The notes: generated by a model not told the origin, from the sequence alone. Positions 15,460 to 24,456 are shown, counted from the first letter of the stretch. The stretch: DNA of 44,805 bases from Inhella sp. (GCF_027532025.1 NZ_JAPZSY010000079.1:1-44805), one strand, 5' to 3'. Numbers and translations: made by a program.

Positions 15460-18054
15460 ATGATCGACGCCCAAGCCGCCCCCCTGGCCTCGCCCGCGGC
15501 GGTGTCGCGCGCGACCGGCCGTCGCCGGCAGCGTCGCCGGGAACCGGCCGACCGCAGCGCCTGGGCCCTGCCCGTGGCGCTGGCTTGCCTGGGCTTGGCT
15601 CTGTACTTGGCCGCCATTCACCCCCTCGGTGCGCGCTGGGCCGTGCCCGCTGTGCTGGCCGTGCTGGTGCTGGCGCGCTACTTCTGGACGGTGTGGCCCG
15701 GCTGGATGCTCGCCCTCGTGCCGTGCCTCGGTCTGGCGCCATGGACCGGTTGGCTGTGGCTGGAGGAATGGGACGTGCTTGTGTTGGCCAGCGCCGCTGG
15801 CGGCTACTTGGCGTGGTCGGGGCCGCATCGGCATGCGCCGCCGCCCGTGCAGCCCGTGTGGCGCCGGGCCCTGCGGTGGCGCGGCGCGGCTTGGGGCTTG
15901 ATGGGCCTGGCGGCCGCCATGGCCGGCCTGAGCGTGGGCCAGGGCGTGAGCGATGCCGGCGGGCTCGATTGGTGGGTGTGGCAAGGCTACTCGGAGGCGG
16001 GACAAGCCCTGCGAGCCGGCAAACCGGTGCTGGCCCTGGCGCTGATGCTGCCTTTGTGGCATCGCGCTGCGGTACGCGCCCCGCAGACCCTGACCCCAGC
16101 TTTGAGCGCCGGCCTGTGCGGCGTGCTGTTGGTGGTCAGCGTGGGCGCCGTGCTCGAGCGCTGGGCCTACACCGGCTTGAGCAACTTCAGCAGCGACTAC
16201 CGCACCACCAGCGTGTTTTGGGAAATGCACGTGGGCGGGGCCGCCCTCGATGGCGCCTTGGCCTTGAGCCTGCCGTTTGGCTTGCTCGCGCTGCTGCGGG
16301 CTCGCCGTCGTGGCGCGGTGGCCCTGGCGTGGGCGCTGCTGCTGCTGGGCCTGTACGCCACGCTCACCACCTTTTCGCGCGGTTTGTACTTGGCCGCTGT
16401 CCTGGCCTTGCCGCTGACCCTGGCCCTGTGGTGGCGTCAGCAGCGCGGGCTCGAGCCCGATCGCTTCGAGCCTTTCCCCGCGCCCGGCCGCGTGCTGCCG
16501 CTGGAGACGCCTGCGGTCTGGCCCGGGTGGGCCAGCCTGCAGGCCTTGTTGGTGCTCGTGGCCGTGGGTGCTGCGGTGGGCTGGCAGGTGTTCGGTGCGG
16601 GTGGCTATCGCGGCCTGCTGGCCGTGGCGGGGGCGCTGGTCGCCCTGCTGCTGCAGCCGCCCAGCGATCCGGCCCTGGGTCGACGCGGGCGCGCCATCGC
16701 CTGGGGCTTGGGCTTGGCCATGGCCGTGCCGGTGGTGGCTTTGGGGGCGCTGGCCGCCAGCGTCTGGGGCAAGCTGGCTTACCTGATCTACGCCCTGGCC
16801 TGGGCGGTCAGCGTGCTGTTGGCGCGCGCCGCGTGGAACGCTGCACCGCCCTGGCGCACGGCCTTGGGCGACAGCCTGCGCGCCGCGGCCTGGCTGAGCA
16901 CGGTGGGCATGGCTGGCGTGGTGGTCGGCCAGTGGGGGGGCTGGGTGGCGGCGCTGCCCACCGTCGGGCCGCTGTTGCTGCTGGCCCTGGTGTGGCCGCT
17001 CACCCAAGGTGGTCGCCTGGGCGACGGCCTGGCTCGGTTGGGCTGGCGTGCCCGCATGGCGGGCATGGCGGCGGTGTTGGCGGCGGCGGGGCTGATTGCC
17101 GCACTGGCCGGTGGCGGCTACATCGCCGGCCGCATGAGCACCGTTTCGGACGACATGGCGGGGCGTTTGCACCACTGGTCCCGCGGCGTGACCATGACCG
17201 GCGCGGCCGGGGGGCAGTGGTTCGGGGTGGGGGCGGGCCGCTACGCCGCCCACTTCGCCGACAACGCACCGCTGGACGAGCGCGTGGGTGACATGCGCCT
17301 GCTGGGCGGCCCCGAACCCGCTTTGGCGCTGGCGGCCGGACGCCATGTGCAGGGTTGGGGCGAGATGTTCCGCCTGCTGCAGCGCGTGGACGATGCGCCC
17401 CCGGGCTTGGTCCTGCGGGCGCGGGTGCGCAACCCGGTGGCGCTGACCCTGCACGCGGAGGTGTGCGAGCGCCACCTCCTCTACACCGCAGCCTGCCGCA
17501 CGGCGCAGGCCGAGCTGCCGGCCTCGGGCGCTTACCGCTGGGTCACGCTGACGCTGGGCGGCGACGGTGAATTGGCCGCTGGTGTGGGGCCACGCCGCGA
17601 ACTGGCCTTCGCGCTGGCGGTGGCCACGCCGGGCACGCGGGTGGACGTGGCGCAACTGAGCCTGCAAGGGCGCGACGGGCGCGAGCTGCTGCGCAATGGC
17701 GGCTTCGACGAAGGCTTGGCGCGTTGGTTCTTCACCAGCGACCGCCACCACCTGCCCTGGCACGCCAAGAGCTTGCTGCTGCATTGGTACTTCGAGCAGG
17801 GCGCCCTGGGCGTGCTGGTGGGTTTGACCTTGTGGGGCGTGGCCCTGGCCAGGGTGAGCTGGGGCCATGCCGCGGCGCACCCCTTGGCTCCGGCCCTGGC
17901 CGGGGCCTTGCTCGGCTTCATGCTGGTGGGCCTGTTCGACAGCCTGGTGGACGCGGCGCGCTTGGCCTTCCTGTACGGCACGCTGGTGATGCTGGGCCTG
18001 GGCCTGCGCTCGCCCCCGCCGCCAGCCCCCGAGCCCACCGGCTCGCGCGTGTGA
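15460..18054 (+). CDS. Wzy/O-antigen-ligase-like polytopic membrane protein with large periplasmic insert
   Basis: 864 residues, unusually long for this group (typically 400-600). About a dozen hydrophobic segments. The motif TTFSRGLYLA near 305-315 matches the SRG(A/x) region of the Wzy/WaaL superfamily, and WHAKSLLLHWYFEQGALG near 767-784 matches the final family motif. Between them, about residues 605-760, lies a hydrophilic Thr/Arg/Glu-rich, beta-rich stretch ending NGGFDEGLARW, which resembles a carbohydrate-binding beta-sandwich. ATG 15460 is preferred; a TTG 12 bases upstream is possible. It presumably polymerises or transfers glycans at the periplasmic face. No other glycan genes flank it. 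Confidence 0.7.
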   Translation: MIDAQAAPLASPAAVSRATGRRRQRRREPADRSAWALPVALACLGLALYLAAIHPLGARWAVPAVLAVLVLARYFWTVWPGWMLALVPCLGLAPWTGWLWLEEWDVLVLASAAGGYLAWSGPHRHAPPPVQPVWRRALRWRGAAWGLMGLAAAMAGLSVGQGVSDAGGLDWWVWQGYSEAGQALRAGKPVLALALMLPLWHRAAVRAPQTLTPALSAGLCGVLLVVSVGAVLERWAYTGLSNFSSDYRTTSVFWEMHVGGAALDGALALSLPFGLLALLRARRRGAVALAWALLLLGLYATLTTFSRGLYLAAVLALPLTLALWWRQQRGLEPDRFEPFPAPGRVLPLETPAVWPGWASLQALLVLVAVGAAVGWQVFGAGGYRGLLAVAGALVALLLQPPSDPALGRRGRAIAWGLGLAMAVPVVALGALAASVWGKLAYLIYALAWAVSVLLARAAWNAAPPWRTALGDSLRAAAWLSTVGMAGVVVGQWGGWVAALPTVGPLLLLALVWPLTQGGRLGDGLARLGWRARMAGMAAVLAAAGLIAALAGGGYIAGRMSTVSDDMAGRLHHWSRGVTMTGAAGGQWFGVGAGRYAAHFADNAPLDERVGDMRLLGGPEPALALAAGRHVQGWGEMFRLLQRVDDAPPGLVLRARVRNPVALTLHAEVCERHLLYTAACRTAQAELPASGAYRWVTLTLGGDGELAAGVGPRRELAFALAVATPGTRVDVAQLSLQGRDGRELLRNGGFDEGLARWFFTSDRHHLPWHAKSLLLHWYFEQGALGVLVGLTLWGVALARVSWGHAAAHPLAPALAGALLGFMLVGLFDSLVDAARLAFLYGTLVMLGLGLRSPPPPAPEPTGSRV

Positions 18055-20087
18055 TGGCGGGCCCGGGACTGAACGCCGCGCAGATGCGCGCGGTGCAGCA
18101 GGTGCACTCACCCTGCCTGGTGCTGGCTGGCGCCGGCTCGGGCAAGACGCGCGTCATCACGCACAAGATCGCCCACCTGCTGCATCAGGGCCTGCGCGCC
18201 GACGCCATCGCCGCCATCACCTTCACCAACAAGGCGGCGCAAGAGATGCGCGAGCGTGCGCGCGACCTCGTCGGCGCCAAGCCGGCCAAGGCGCTCACCA
18301 TCGCCACCTTTCACGCCCTGGGCGTGCGCTTGCTGCGCGAGGAGGGCGAGCGCCTGGGCCTGAAGCCGCAGTTCTCCATCCTGGACAGCGACGACGTGGT
18401 GGGCATCTTGCGCGACTGCGCCAACACCACCGACGCCAAGCTGCCGCGCCTGTGGCAGTGGCAGATCTCGCTGTGGAAGAACGAGGGCCTGGACGCCGAG
18501 GGCGCCCTGGCCGCAGCCGAGAGCGAATCCGAGCGCCAGGCGGCCATCGTCTTCCGCGCCTACGCCGAGCGCCTGGCCGCCTACCAGGCGGTGGACTTCG
18601 ACGACCTCATCGGCCTGCCGCTCAAGCTGCTGACGACCGACCCCATCGCCCAGGCCAAGTGGCGCGCCAAGTTCAAGCACGTGCTGATCGACGAGGTGCA
18701 AGACACCAACGCCGTGCAGTACGCGCTGCTCAAGGCCCTGGTCGGCCCCGAGGGCGTGTTCACGGCGGTGGGCGACGACGACCAGAGCATCTACGGCTGG
18801 CGCGGCGCCACGCTCGACAACCTCAAGCAATTGAGCGTGGACTACCCGCGCCTGGAGGTCATCGCGCTGGAGCAGAACTACCGCAGCACCAGCGCCATCT
18901 TGCGCGCGGCCAACCACGTCATCGCCGCCAACCCCAAACTCTTCGAGAAGAAGCTGTGGAGCGACCTGGGCGAGGGCGAGCCCGTGGCCCTGATGCAGTG
19001 CGACGACGAGCAGCACGAGGCCGAGCGCGCCGTGGCGCGGCTGCAAAGCAAGCGCCAGCTGGACGGCGCCAACGGCCATTGGAGCGACTGCGCCATCCTC
19101 TACCGCGCCAACCACCAGGCCAAGGTGTTCGAGCAAGCGCTGCGCCGGGCGCAGATTCCCTACAAGGTCAGCGGCGGGCAGAGCTTTTTCGACCGCAGCG
19201 AAATCAAAGACCTCTGCGCCTGGCTGCGCCTGCTGGTGAACGAGGACGACGACCCGGCGTTTTTGCGCGCCGTCACCACGCCCAAGCGCGGCAACGGCCA
19301 CACCTCCCGGGCGGCCCGGGGCGCCGTTTCCGGCGCGCGCCAGATCAGCCTGTTCGAGGCCCTGTTCCACGACAGCCTGGAGGCGGCGGTGAGCAGCCGC
19401 GCCGTGCACGGCCTGCACGAGTTCGGCCGCACCGTGCACGACCTGCAGGTGCGCGCCAAAGCCGCGGTGGGCAAGGACGCGGCGATGAAGCTGTGCCTCG
19501 ACTGGCTCAAAGAGCTGGACTACGAGGCCCACCTGCAGCACGTGGAAGAGGCCAGCGCCGCCAGCCGCTACAGCAACGTGCTCGACTTCGTGGAGTGGGT
19601 GGCGCGCCGCTGCGGCGGGCGGGACGAGGGCGACCCCGAGCAAAGCGTGCTCGACGTGGCGCAGAGCATCAGCGTCATCATGAGCCTGATGGAGCGCAAC
19701 GAGGAGCAGGATCAAGTCACCCTCAGCACCCTGCACGCGGCCAAGGGCCTGGAATGGCCCCATGTGGTGCTGGCCGGCGTGAACGAGGGCCTGTTGCCCT
19801 TCACGCGCGACGAGGAGGGCTTGACCCCCGAGGCCCTGGCCGAGGAGCGGCGCTTGATGTACGTGGGCATCACCCGCGCCCGCAAGAGCCTGGCTGTGAG
19901 CGTGCTGCGCCGACGCAAGCGCGGCCGCGAGATGGTCATGGCGCGGCCCAGCCGCTTCGTCGACGAAATGCGCCTGGACGACGTGCCCAAGCCGGCCGAC
20001 CCGCGTGCCGCGTTGGCCGAGTTGCGCGCCCGCATGGCCGCCCAGGTGGCCGAGCGCGAGGCCAAAACCCCGAAAGAGCCGCGATGA
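18054..20087 (+). CDS. rep: ATP-dependent DNA helicase Rep (UvrD/Rep superfamily 1A)
   Basis: 677 residues, standard length. Motifs in order: Walker A GAGSGKT (~26), AITFTNKAA, DEVQDTN (~211), DDDQSIYGWRG (~241), LEQNYRS, LHAAKGLEW (~560) and VGITRAR (~603). It unwinds DNA 3'-5' and helps forks through protein roadblocks. The start ATG overlaps the upstream stop by one base (TGATG), and its own stop overlaps the next gene by 4 bases. Around residues 412-430 the expected hydrophobic positions of the 2B region read RGNGHTSRAARGAVSG, with Asn, Arg, Arg and Val where Ile, Leu, Leu and Phe are usual in my recollection of the family. Confidence 0.95.
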   Translation: MAGPGLNAAQMRAVQQVHSPCLVLAGAGSGKTRVITHKIAHLLHQGLRADAIAAITFTNKAAQEMRERARDLVGAKPAKALTIATFHALGVRLLREEGERLGLKPQFSILDSDDVVGILRDCANTTDAKLPRLWQWQISLWKNEGLDAEGALAAAESESERQAAIVFRAYAERLAAYQAVDFDDLIGLPLKLLTTDPIAQAKWRAKFKHVLIDEVQDTNAVQYALLKALVGPEGVFTAVGDDDQSIYGWRGATLDNLKQLSVDYPRLEVIALEQNYRSTSAILRAANHVIAANPKLFEKKLWSDLGEGEPVALMQCDDEQHEAERAVARLQSKRQLDGANGHWSDCAILYRANHQAKVFEQALRRAQIPYKVSGGQSFFDRSEIKDLCAWLRLLVNEDDDPAFLRAVTTPKRGNGHTSRAARGAVSGARQISLFEALFHDSLEAAVSSRAVHGLHEFGRTVHDLQVRAKAAVGKDAAMKLCLDWLKELDYEAHLQHVEEASAASRYSNVLDFVEWVARRCGGRDEGDPEQSVLDVAQSISVIMSLMERNEEQDQVTLSTLHAAKGLEWPHVVLAGVNEGLLPFTRDEEGLTPEALAEERRLMYVGITRARKSLAVSVLRRRKRGREMVMARPSRFVDEMRLDDVPKPADPRAALAELRARMAAQVAEREAKTPKEPR

Positions 20088-20731
20088 GGCGGGACGTGCT
20101 CTGGTTGCTGGTGGCCATGGCGAATGCCGCGGTGTTCATCGCCGCCGATTCGGGCGGGCTGCCCGAGCCCCTGCGCTGGGTGGCCAAACCCGCCGCCACC
20201 CTGGCCCTCATCGCCTGGGCGTGGCCGCGGGGGGCGAGCCAACCCGCGCAACGCCAGTGGCTGCGCCTGGGCCTGTTCGCCTCCCTGGCGGGCGATGTGG
20301 CGCTCTTGTGGCCGGCGCAGGGCTTCTTGCCGGGCCTGCTCGGCTTCCTGGTGGCCCACCTGGCTTTCGTGCGCAGCATGACGACGCGCAGCCGGCTGGC
20401 CCACCCTGGGTGGCCTTGGGCGGTCTACGGGGCCTTGGCGGCGCTGGTGCTGAGCGCGTGGATCTGGCCGGGTTTGCCGGCGGCTTTGCGCGCGCCGGTG
20501 CTGGTGTACGTGGCGGTGCTGGTGGCCATGGCCGGCCAGGGCGCGTCGTGGTGGTGGGCCAGCCGCCAGCGCGAGGCCGGCTGGGCGGCGCTGGGCGGGG
20601 CGCTGTTCTTGGCGTCCGACACCTTGCTGGCCGTCGACCGCTTTGGCGGGGGCGTGCCGGCGGCCTCCCTGTTCGTCCACGCACTGTACTGGGGGTCGAT
20701 CGCGTTGATCGGGCGTTCGCTGCCGCGCTGA
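20084..20731 (+). CDS. Lysoplasmalogenase-like YhhN/TMEM86-family membrane protein
   Basis: 215 residues with about seven to eight hydrophobic segments. Signature stretches are WVAKPAATLALI, LFASLAGDVALLWP with the conserved Asp, and GALFLASDTLLAVDRF with its Asp near the C-terminus, typical of the YhhN family, whose members hydrolyse the vinyl-ether bond of lysoplasmalogens (family knowledge). In an aerobic proteobacterium the real substrate may be another lysolipid. The start overlaps the rep stop by 4 bases (ATGA). Confidence 0.85.
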   Translation: MRRDVLWLLVAMANAAVFIAADSGGLPEPLRWVAKPAATLALIAWAWPRGASQPAQRQWLRLGLFASLAGDVALLWPAQGFLPGLLGFLVAHLAFVRSMTTRSRLAHPGWPWAVYGALAALVLSAWIWPGLPAALRAPVLVYVAVLVAMAGQGASWWWASRQREAGWAALGGALFLASDTLLAVDRFGGGVPAASLFVHALYWGSIALIGRSLPR

Positions 20732-20747
20732 CGGCGGTGGGGCTGGC

Positions 20748-21716
20748 ATGCTGCGCGCCATGCAACGACGCCATTGGCCCTGGGCCGCCGCCCTGATGAC
20801 GACGCCGCGGTGCTGGGCCGTGGGTGCGCCGGGTGGGCCGGCCACCTGGGCCGAGGCCCTGTGGCTGGCCGGCGATGGCGACACGGTGCGCCTGCCCGCG
20901 GGTGTGCACCGGGCGGGTGGCGTCATCACGCAGCGCGCCCTCACCGTGCAAGGCGAGGGCCAGGCCACGGTGCTGGACGGCGAGGGCCTGAGCCTGCCCG
21001 AGGGCAAGGCCCTGCTCGTGGTGCGTGGCGGCGAGGTCACCGTGCAGGACCTGCAACTGCGGGGCGCGCGGGTGCCCGACGGCAACGGCGCCGGCATCCG
21101 GTTCGAGCGCGGGCAGCTGACCGTGCGCCGCTGCCGCTTCAGCGACTGCGAGATGGGCCTGCTCACCGGCAACGACCCGAAGGCCCGTCTCACGGTGCAG
21201 GACTGCCGCTTCGACGACGCGCCGCCCGACACCGGGCGTGGTTTGCACCACCTGCTCTACATCGGTGCCATTGCCGAGGCCACGGTCACGGGCAGCGACT
21301 TCCGCTTCGGCACACGCGGCGCCCAAGGCCACCTGCTCAAGTGCCGGGCGCGCGTGGCGCTGGTGGCCCACAACCGGCTGGGCGATGACGATCCGCGCAG
21401 CACGCCGTCCTACCTGCTGGACTTCTCCAACGGCGGGCGCGTCACCGTGCGCGGCAATCGCTTGGTGCAGGGGCCGGCATCGCCCAACCGCACCATGTTG
21501 GCTTACGGGCCCGAGGGCGGGGGCGAGGACCGCGAGCACCGCTTGACGGTGCACGCCAACCACTTCGTCAACCGAGGCAGCCCGGCGCTGTTTTGGCGGG
21601 TTTGGGCGTCGCGGCTGGCCTCGGCGCCCGTCCTGGACTTGGCCGACAACCACCGCGAGGGGGCGGGGCGCGCCGAGCCCGATCGGCGCGGCGCTTGGGC
21701 GCTCACATCCCCTTGA
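20748..21716 (+). CDS. Exported right-handed beta-helix protein
   Basis: 322 residues. A short, Trp- and Arg-containing hydrophobic leader is followed by repeated short beta-strand turns of the parallel beta-helix type: GGVITQRALTVQGEG, VRGGEVTVQDLQLRGARV, ERGQLTVRRCRFSDCEMG, KARLTVQDCRFDDA, EATVTGSDFRFG and GRVTVRGNRLV. Such folds are common in polysaccharide lyases, epimerases and periplasmic polysaccharide-processing proteins. No catalytic set is clear. It is the last gene of the block headed by the pseudokinase, 16 bases after yhhN, and it overlaps the LytTR gene tail to tail by 14 bases. The start may also be ATG 20760. Confidence 0.7.
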   Translation: MLRAMQRRHWPWAAALMTTPRCWAVGAPGGPATWAEALWLAGDGDTVRLPAGVHRAGGVITQRALTVQGEGQATVLDGEGLSLPEGKALLVVRGGEVTVQDLQLRGARVPDGNGAGIRFERGQLTVRRCRFSDCEMGLLTGNDPKARLTVQDCRFDDAPPDTGRGLHHLLYIGAIAEATVTGSDFRFGTRGAQGHLLKCRARVALVAHNRLGDDDPRSTPSYLLDFSNGGRVTVRGNRLVQGPASPNRTMLAYGPEGGGEDREHRLTVHANHFVNRGSPALFWRVWASRLASAPVLDLADNHREGAGRAEPDRRGAWALTSP

Positions 21717-22512
21717 AGAGGTGGGTGTAGCTGCGGCTGACCTCGAGCTTGTCTTTGGCGCCGCGCACGCTCACCAATTGGCGTCCGCGGAAGTCGCGGC
21801 CGATGCCGGCGATGGCCTTGACGTTGACCAAGGTGCTGCGGTGGATTTGCCAGAACAGGTGCGGGTCCAACTCGTCCACCAGCTCCTTGATGGGCTTGCG
21901 GATCAAGGCCTCCACCGTCTCCGTTTGCACGCGGGTGTACTTCTCGTCGCTGATGAAGAACAGCACCTCGCTCACCGGGATCATGCGGATCTCCGGGCCC
22001 ACACTGGCCTGGATCCACTCCAGGTGGCGCGGCGGCTGCCCGCTTTGCAGGCTGCTCAGGCGTTGCAACAGTTGCTGCAGCGGCTGGCTGCTGGGCAGGT
22101 CGGCGGCGGCGCTCGGGTCGGCGCGCGCCGCCAGGCGCTTTTTCAGGCGCTCGGCGGTGAGTTGCAAGCGCTCGCGCTCGGCGGGTTTGAGCACGTAGTC
22201 CGCCACCCCTTGCTCAAAGGCTTCCACCGCGTACTGGTCGTAGGCGGTGATGAAGACGATCTCCGGCGTGCCCCAGTCCTCGGTCTCGGGCAGCTGGGCG
22301 ATCTGCTTGGCCGCCTCCACGCCCGTCAGGCCGGGCATGCGGATGTCGAGCAGGCAGACGTCGGGGTGGTGCTCCTGGGTCAGCGCCACGGCCTCCAGGC
22401 CGTTCTTGGCTTCGGCCACGATCTCGAGCTCGGGCCAGACCTCGGTCAGGCGGGCGCGCAGCTGTTCGCGCATCAGGCGTTCGTCGTCGGCAAGGATGGC
22501 ACGGATGGGCAT
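21703..22512 (-). CDS. LytTR-family response regulator
   Basis: 269 residues. A receiver domain (1-~125) has acidic DDE at 9-11, the phospho-acceptor Asp near 56 in LLDIRMPG, and the conserved Lys in YVLKPAE near 110. A Gln/Ser-rich linker follows, then a LytTR DNA-binding domain (~165-267) with VSEVLFFISDEKYTRV and HRSTLVNVKAI. This is the AlgR/LytR architecture, which binds paired direct repeats. It is the third gene of an operon after the histidine kinase and a small membrane protein. Confidence 0.93.
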   Translation of the reverse strand: MPIRAILADDERLMREQLRARLTEVWPELEIVAEAKNGLEAVALTQEHHPDVCLLDIRMPGLTGVEAAKQIAQLPETEDWGTPEIVFITAYDQYAVEAFEQGVADYVLKPAERERLQLTAERLKKRLAARADPSAAADLPSSQPLQQLLQRLSSLQSGQPPRHLEWIQASVGPEIRMIPVSEVLFFISDEKYTRVQTETVEALIRKPIKELVDELDPHLFWQIHRSTLVNVKAIAGIGRDFRGRQLVSVRGAKDKLEVSRSYTHLFKGM

Positions 22513-22534
22513 GTTGGGGGCTCCAAGCTGCGGA

Positions 22535-22957
22535 TCAGCGAGCGACTGTAGGCGTTGGCTGGCGGCGGGCCAACCACACGATGAGCAGCACCGGCACGGC
22601 GATGGGCGCCACCATCAGCAAGGCGCCACCCACCAGCCCCAGCACCACGGCGGCCAGCACCACCAGCACCACCAACAGCGGCACGCCCACGCCGACCAGC
22701 AGCACCAGTGGCACCAGGATCAAGGCCAGCAAGCCGGTCAGCAGCGCGGCCAGGACGCCACCCGCATCGCTCAGCGAATCGCCCAGGGAGTCGCCCCACA
22801 GCACCACGTCGGCCAGCGGTTCGCCGTCCACGACGACCTGCCACGACCCGGCCTGCAGGCCGTCGTTGGCGCTGCTCAAGATCCAGCCGCCCAGTGCGAG
22901 GCTGGCCACCAGCAGGACCAACACGGTCCCGCACACCCATCGAAAGAACTTGAGCAT
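22535..22957 (-). CDS. Small hydrophobic membrane protein within a LytS/LytTR operon
   Basis: 140 residues. One N-terminal helix (~6-28), a short, probably extracytoplasmic segment with SWQVVVDGEPLADVVLWGD (~40-60), and then two or three long Leu/Val/Ala-rich helices (~70-132), ending in a basic tail. The ATG at 22957 has a strong AGGAGGC box and lies one base from the kinase stop. I do not recognise the family. Its place between kinase and regulator genes suggests it modulates or reports to the sensor (inference). Confidence 0.65.
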   Translation of the reverse strand: MLKFFRWVCGTVLVLLVASLALGGWILSSANDGLQAGSWQVVVDGEPLADVVLWGDSLGDSLSDAGGVLAALLTGLLALILVPLVLLVGVGVPLLVVLVVLAAVVLGLVGGALLMVAPIAVPVLLIVWLARRQPTPTVAR

Positions 22958-22958
22958 C

Positions 22959-24413
22959 TCAGCCTCCTGCTGCGGACGTTGGCGCATGGTTGCTGCGGTA
23001 AGGCACCTGGATGCGCACCACGGTGCCGCAGGGTTGGTTCTCGCTCACGGTCAGGCTGGCCCGGTTGCCGTAGAGCAGTTGCAAGCGTTCGCGGGTGTTG
23101 GCCAAACCCACCCCGGTGCCGCTGGTGGCGGCGCGGCCAAAGCCCAGGCCGGTGTCGGCCACCTGCACGACGAGGTCGCCGTGCTCGATGTGGGCCGAGA
23201 CCACCAGGCTGCCGCCTTCGGGCTTGGGCTCCAGGCCGTGCTTGATGGCGTTCTCGACCAGGCCTTGGATGACCATGGGCGGGAACTCGGCCGACATCAG
23301 CCCGTCGGGCACGTCGATGCGCCACTGCAGGCGCTCTTCCATCCGCACCGACAAGATCTCCAAGTACGGCCGCACCACCGCCACCTCGCGCGCCAGGTCG
23401 CGCAGCGACTGCTGGCCGTTGGCCTCGCGCATCGTGGGCATGGTGGCGCGCAGCAGGGCAATCAGGTTGTTCTGCATCCGGCTGGCGCGCTGGGGCTCGG
23501 TCTCGATCAGGTGGTCGATGGAGGCCAGGGTGTTGAACAGGAAGTGCGGCTCCACCTGGGCCTGCATCGTGGCCAAGCGGGCCTCGACGAGTTGGCGTCG
23601 CAGCGCCTCGGCCTCGGCGGTTTCCTCGGCGGCCGCGGCCTTGGCTTCGGCCTCTTTGCGGCCCTTGTAGGTGGCCTTGACGACGATGCTGAACAGCACC
23701 CAAAGCCAGGCGATGTCCTGCAAGAAGTCGCCCCAGCGCAGGGTGCGGACCCGGGTTTCGTCGCGGGCCTCCACCAATTCGGCGCGAGCCTCGGCCGCAT
23801 CGCTGCGGCATTCCTGCACCTGGCGCTTGGCGTCGGCGATGGCCTTTTGGGCCTCGCGCTCCGCCCCTTGGGCATCGCGTTCCAACTCCCGGCGCAGGGC
23901 CTCGGCGGCCTCCGGTGGCAGCGCGATGTCCAGCACCGCTTCCGGCGCCGACGCGCCCGGCGCGGGTTGGGTCACGATGCGGATGCCCTGGGGGCTGATA
24001 TCCACCTGCGCCGCTTCGACACCCGGCTTGCCGATGTGCACCCCCTGTTTGCTCAGGCGGATGCCCAGCGGTGCGTGGTTCGGCTTGGGCGGCTTGGCGA
24101 CTGCGCTGGGCGCTGCATCGGGCTCTGGGGCTTCTTCGGTGTCGGGGGCCTCAGAGGCCTCGCTCATGGACGCCACCGGCCGCTCGTGACGGATGGTTTC
24201 CGTCACCCGCAGGGTGAAGGGCCACATGCTCGTCAGGATCGCCACCCCCACCAGCAACGCGATGGCATACACCACAAAGCGCCACCAGCTCAAAGACACC
24301 AGCCAGCCGGCGTAGCGGTGGAAGCCTGCCACCATGGCCGCCGCCCAACGCGCCAGACGTTCGCGCCAGGCGGGGTCGGTGATCCAGGCGGGGATGCGGG
24401 GATTGAAGCTCAT
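22959..24413 (-). CDS. LytS/YehU-type sensor histidine kinase with extra N-terminal module
   Basis: 484 residues. A membrane helix lies at ~44-64. It is followed by an acidic/Pro-rich stretch, a short Gly/Ile repeat region (IRLSKQGVHIGKPGV, then DISPQGIRI, ~118-150), an Ala/Glu-rich coiled coil (~170-222), a second membrane helix (~233-250) and another coiled coil. The His_kinase domain starts QVEPHFLFN with the acceptor His near 290, and the ATP-binding part has ENAIKHGLEP and GVGLANTRERL. ATG 24413 opens MSFNPRIPAW. It heads an operon with a small membrane protein and the LytTR regulator. The region between the two helices may be the sensor. Confidence 0.9.
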   Translation of the reverse strand: MSFNPRIPAWITDPAWRERLARWAAAMVAGFHRYAGWLVSLSWWRFVVYAIALLVGVAILTSMWPFTLRVTETIRHERPVASMSEASEAPDTEEAPEPDAAPSAVAKPPKPNHAPLGIRLSKQGVHIGKPGVEAAQVDISPQGIRIVTQPAPGASAPEAVLDIALPPEAAEALRRELERDAQGAEREAQKAIADAKRQVQECRSDAAEARAELVEARDETRVRTLRWGDFLQDIAWLWVLFSIVVKATYKGRKEAEAKAAAAEETAEAEALRRQLVEARLATMQAQVEPHFLFNTLASIDHLIETEPQRASRMQNNLIALLRATMPTMREANGQQSLRDLAREVAVVRPYLEILSVRMEERLQWRIDVPDGLMSAEFPPMVIQGLVENAIKHGLEPKPEGGSLVVSAHIEHGDLVVQVADTGLGFGRAATSGTGVGLANTRERLQLLYGNRASLTVSENQPCGTVVRIQVPYRSNHAPTSAAGG

Positions 24414-24456
24414 GGGTGCACTGTAGGCAGGCCGCCGTACGCCGTCGTGCGGGGCG

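Noticed and set aside
14545-18111. An 1188-codon minus-strand frame
   Set aside because: Antisense to the pseudokinase and Wzy-like genes and rich in Gln, His and Arg without domains.
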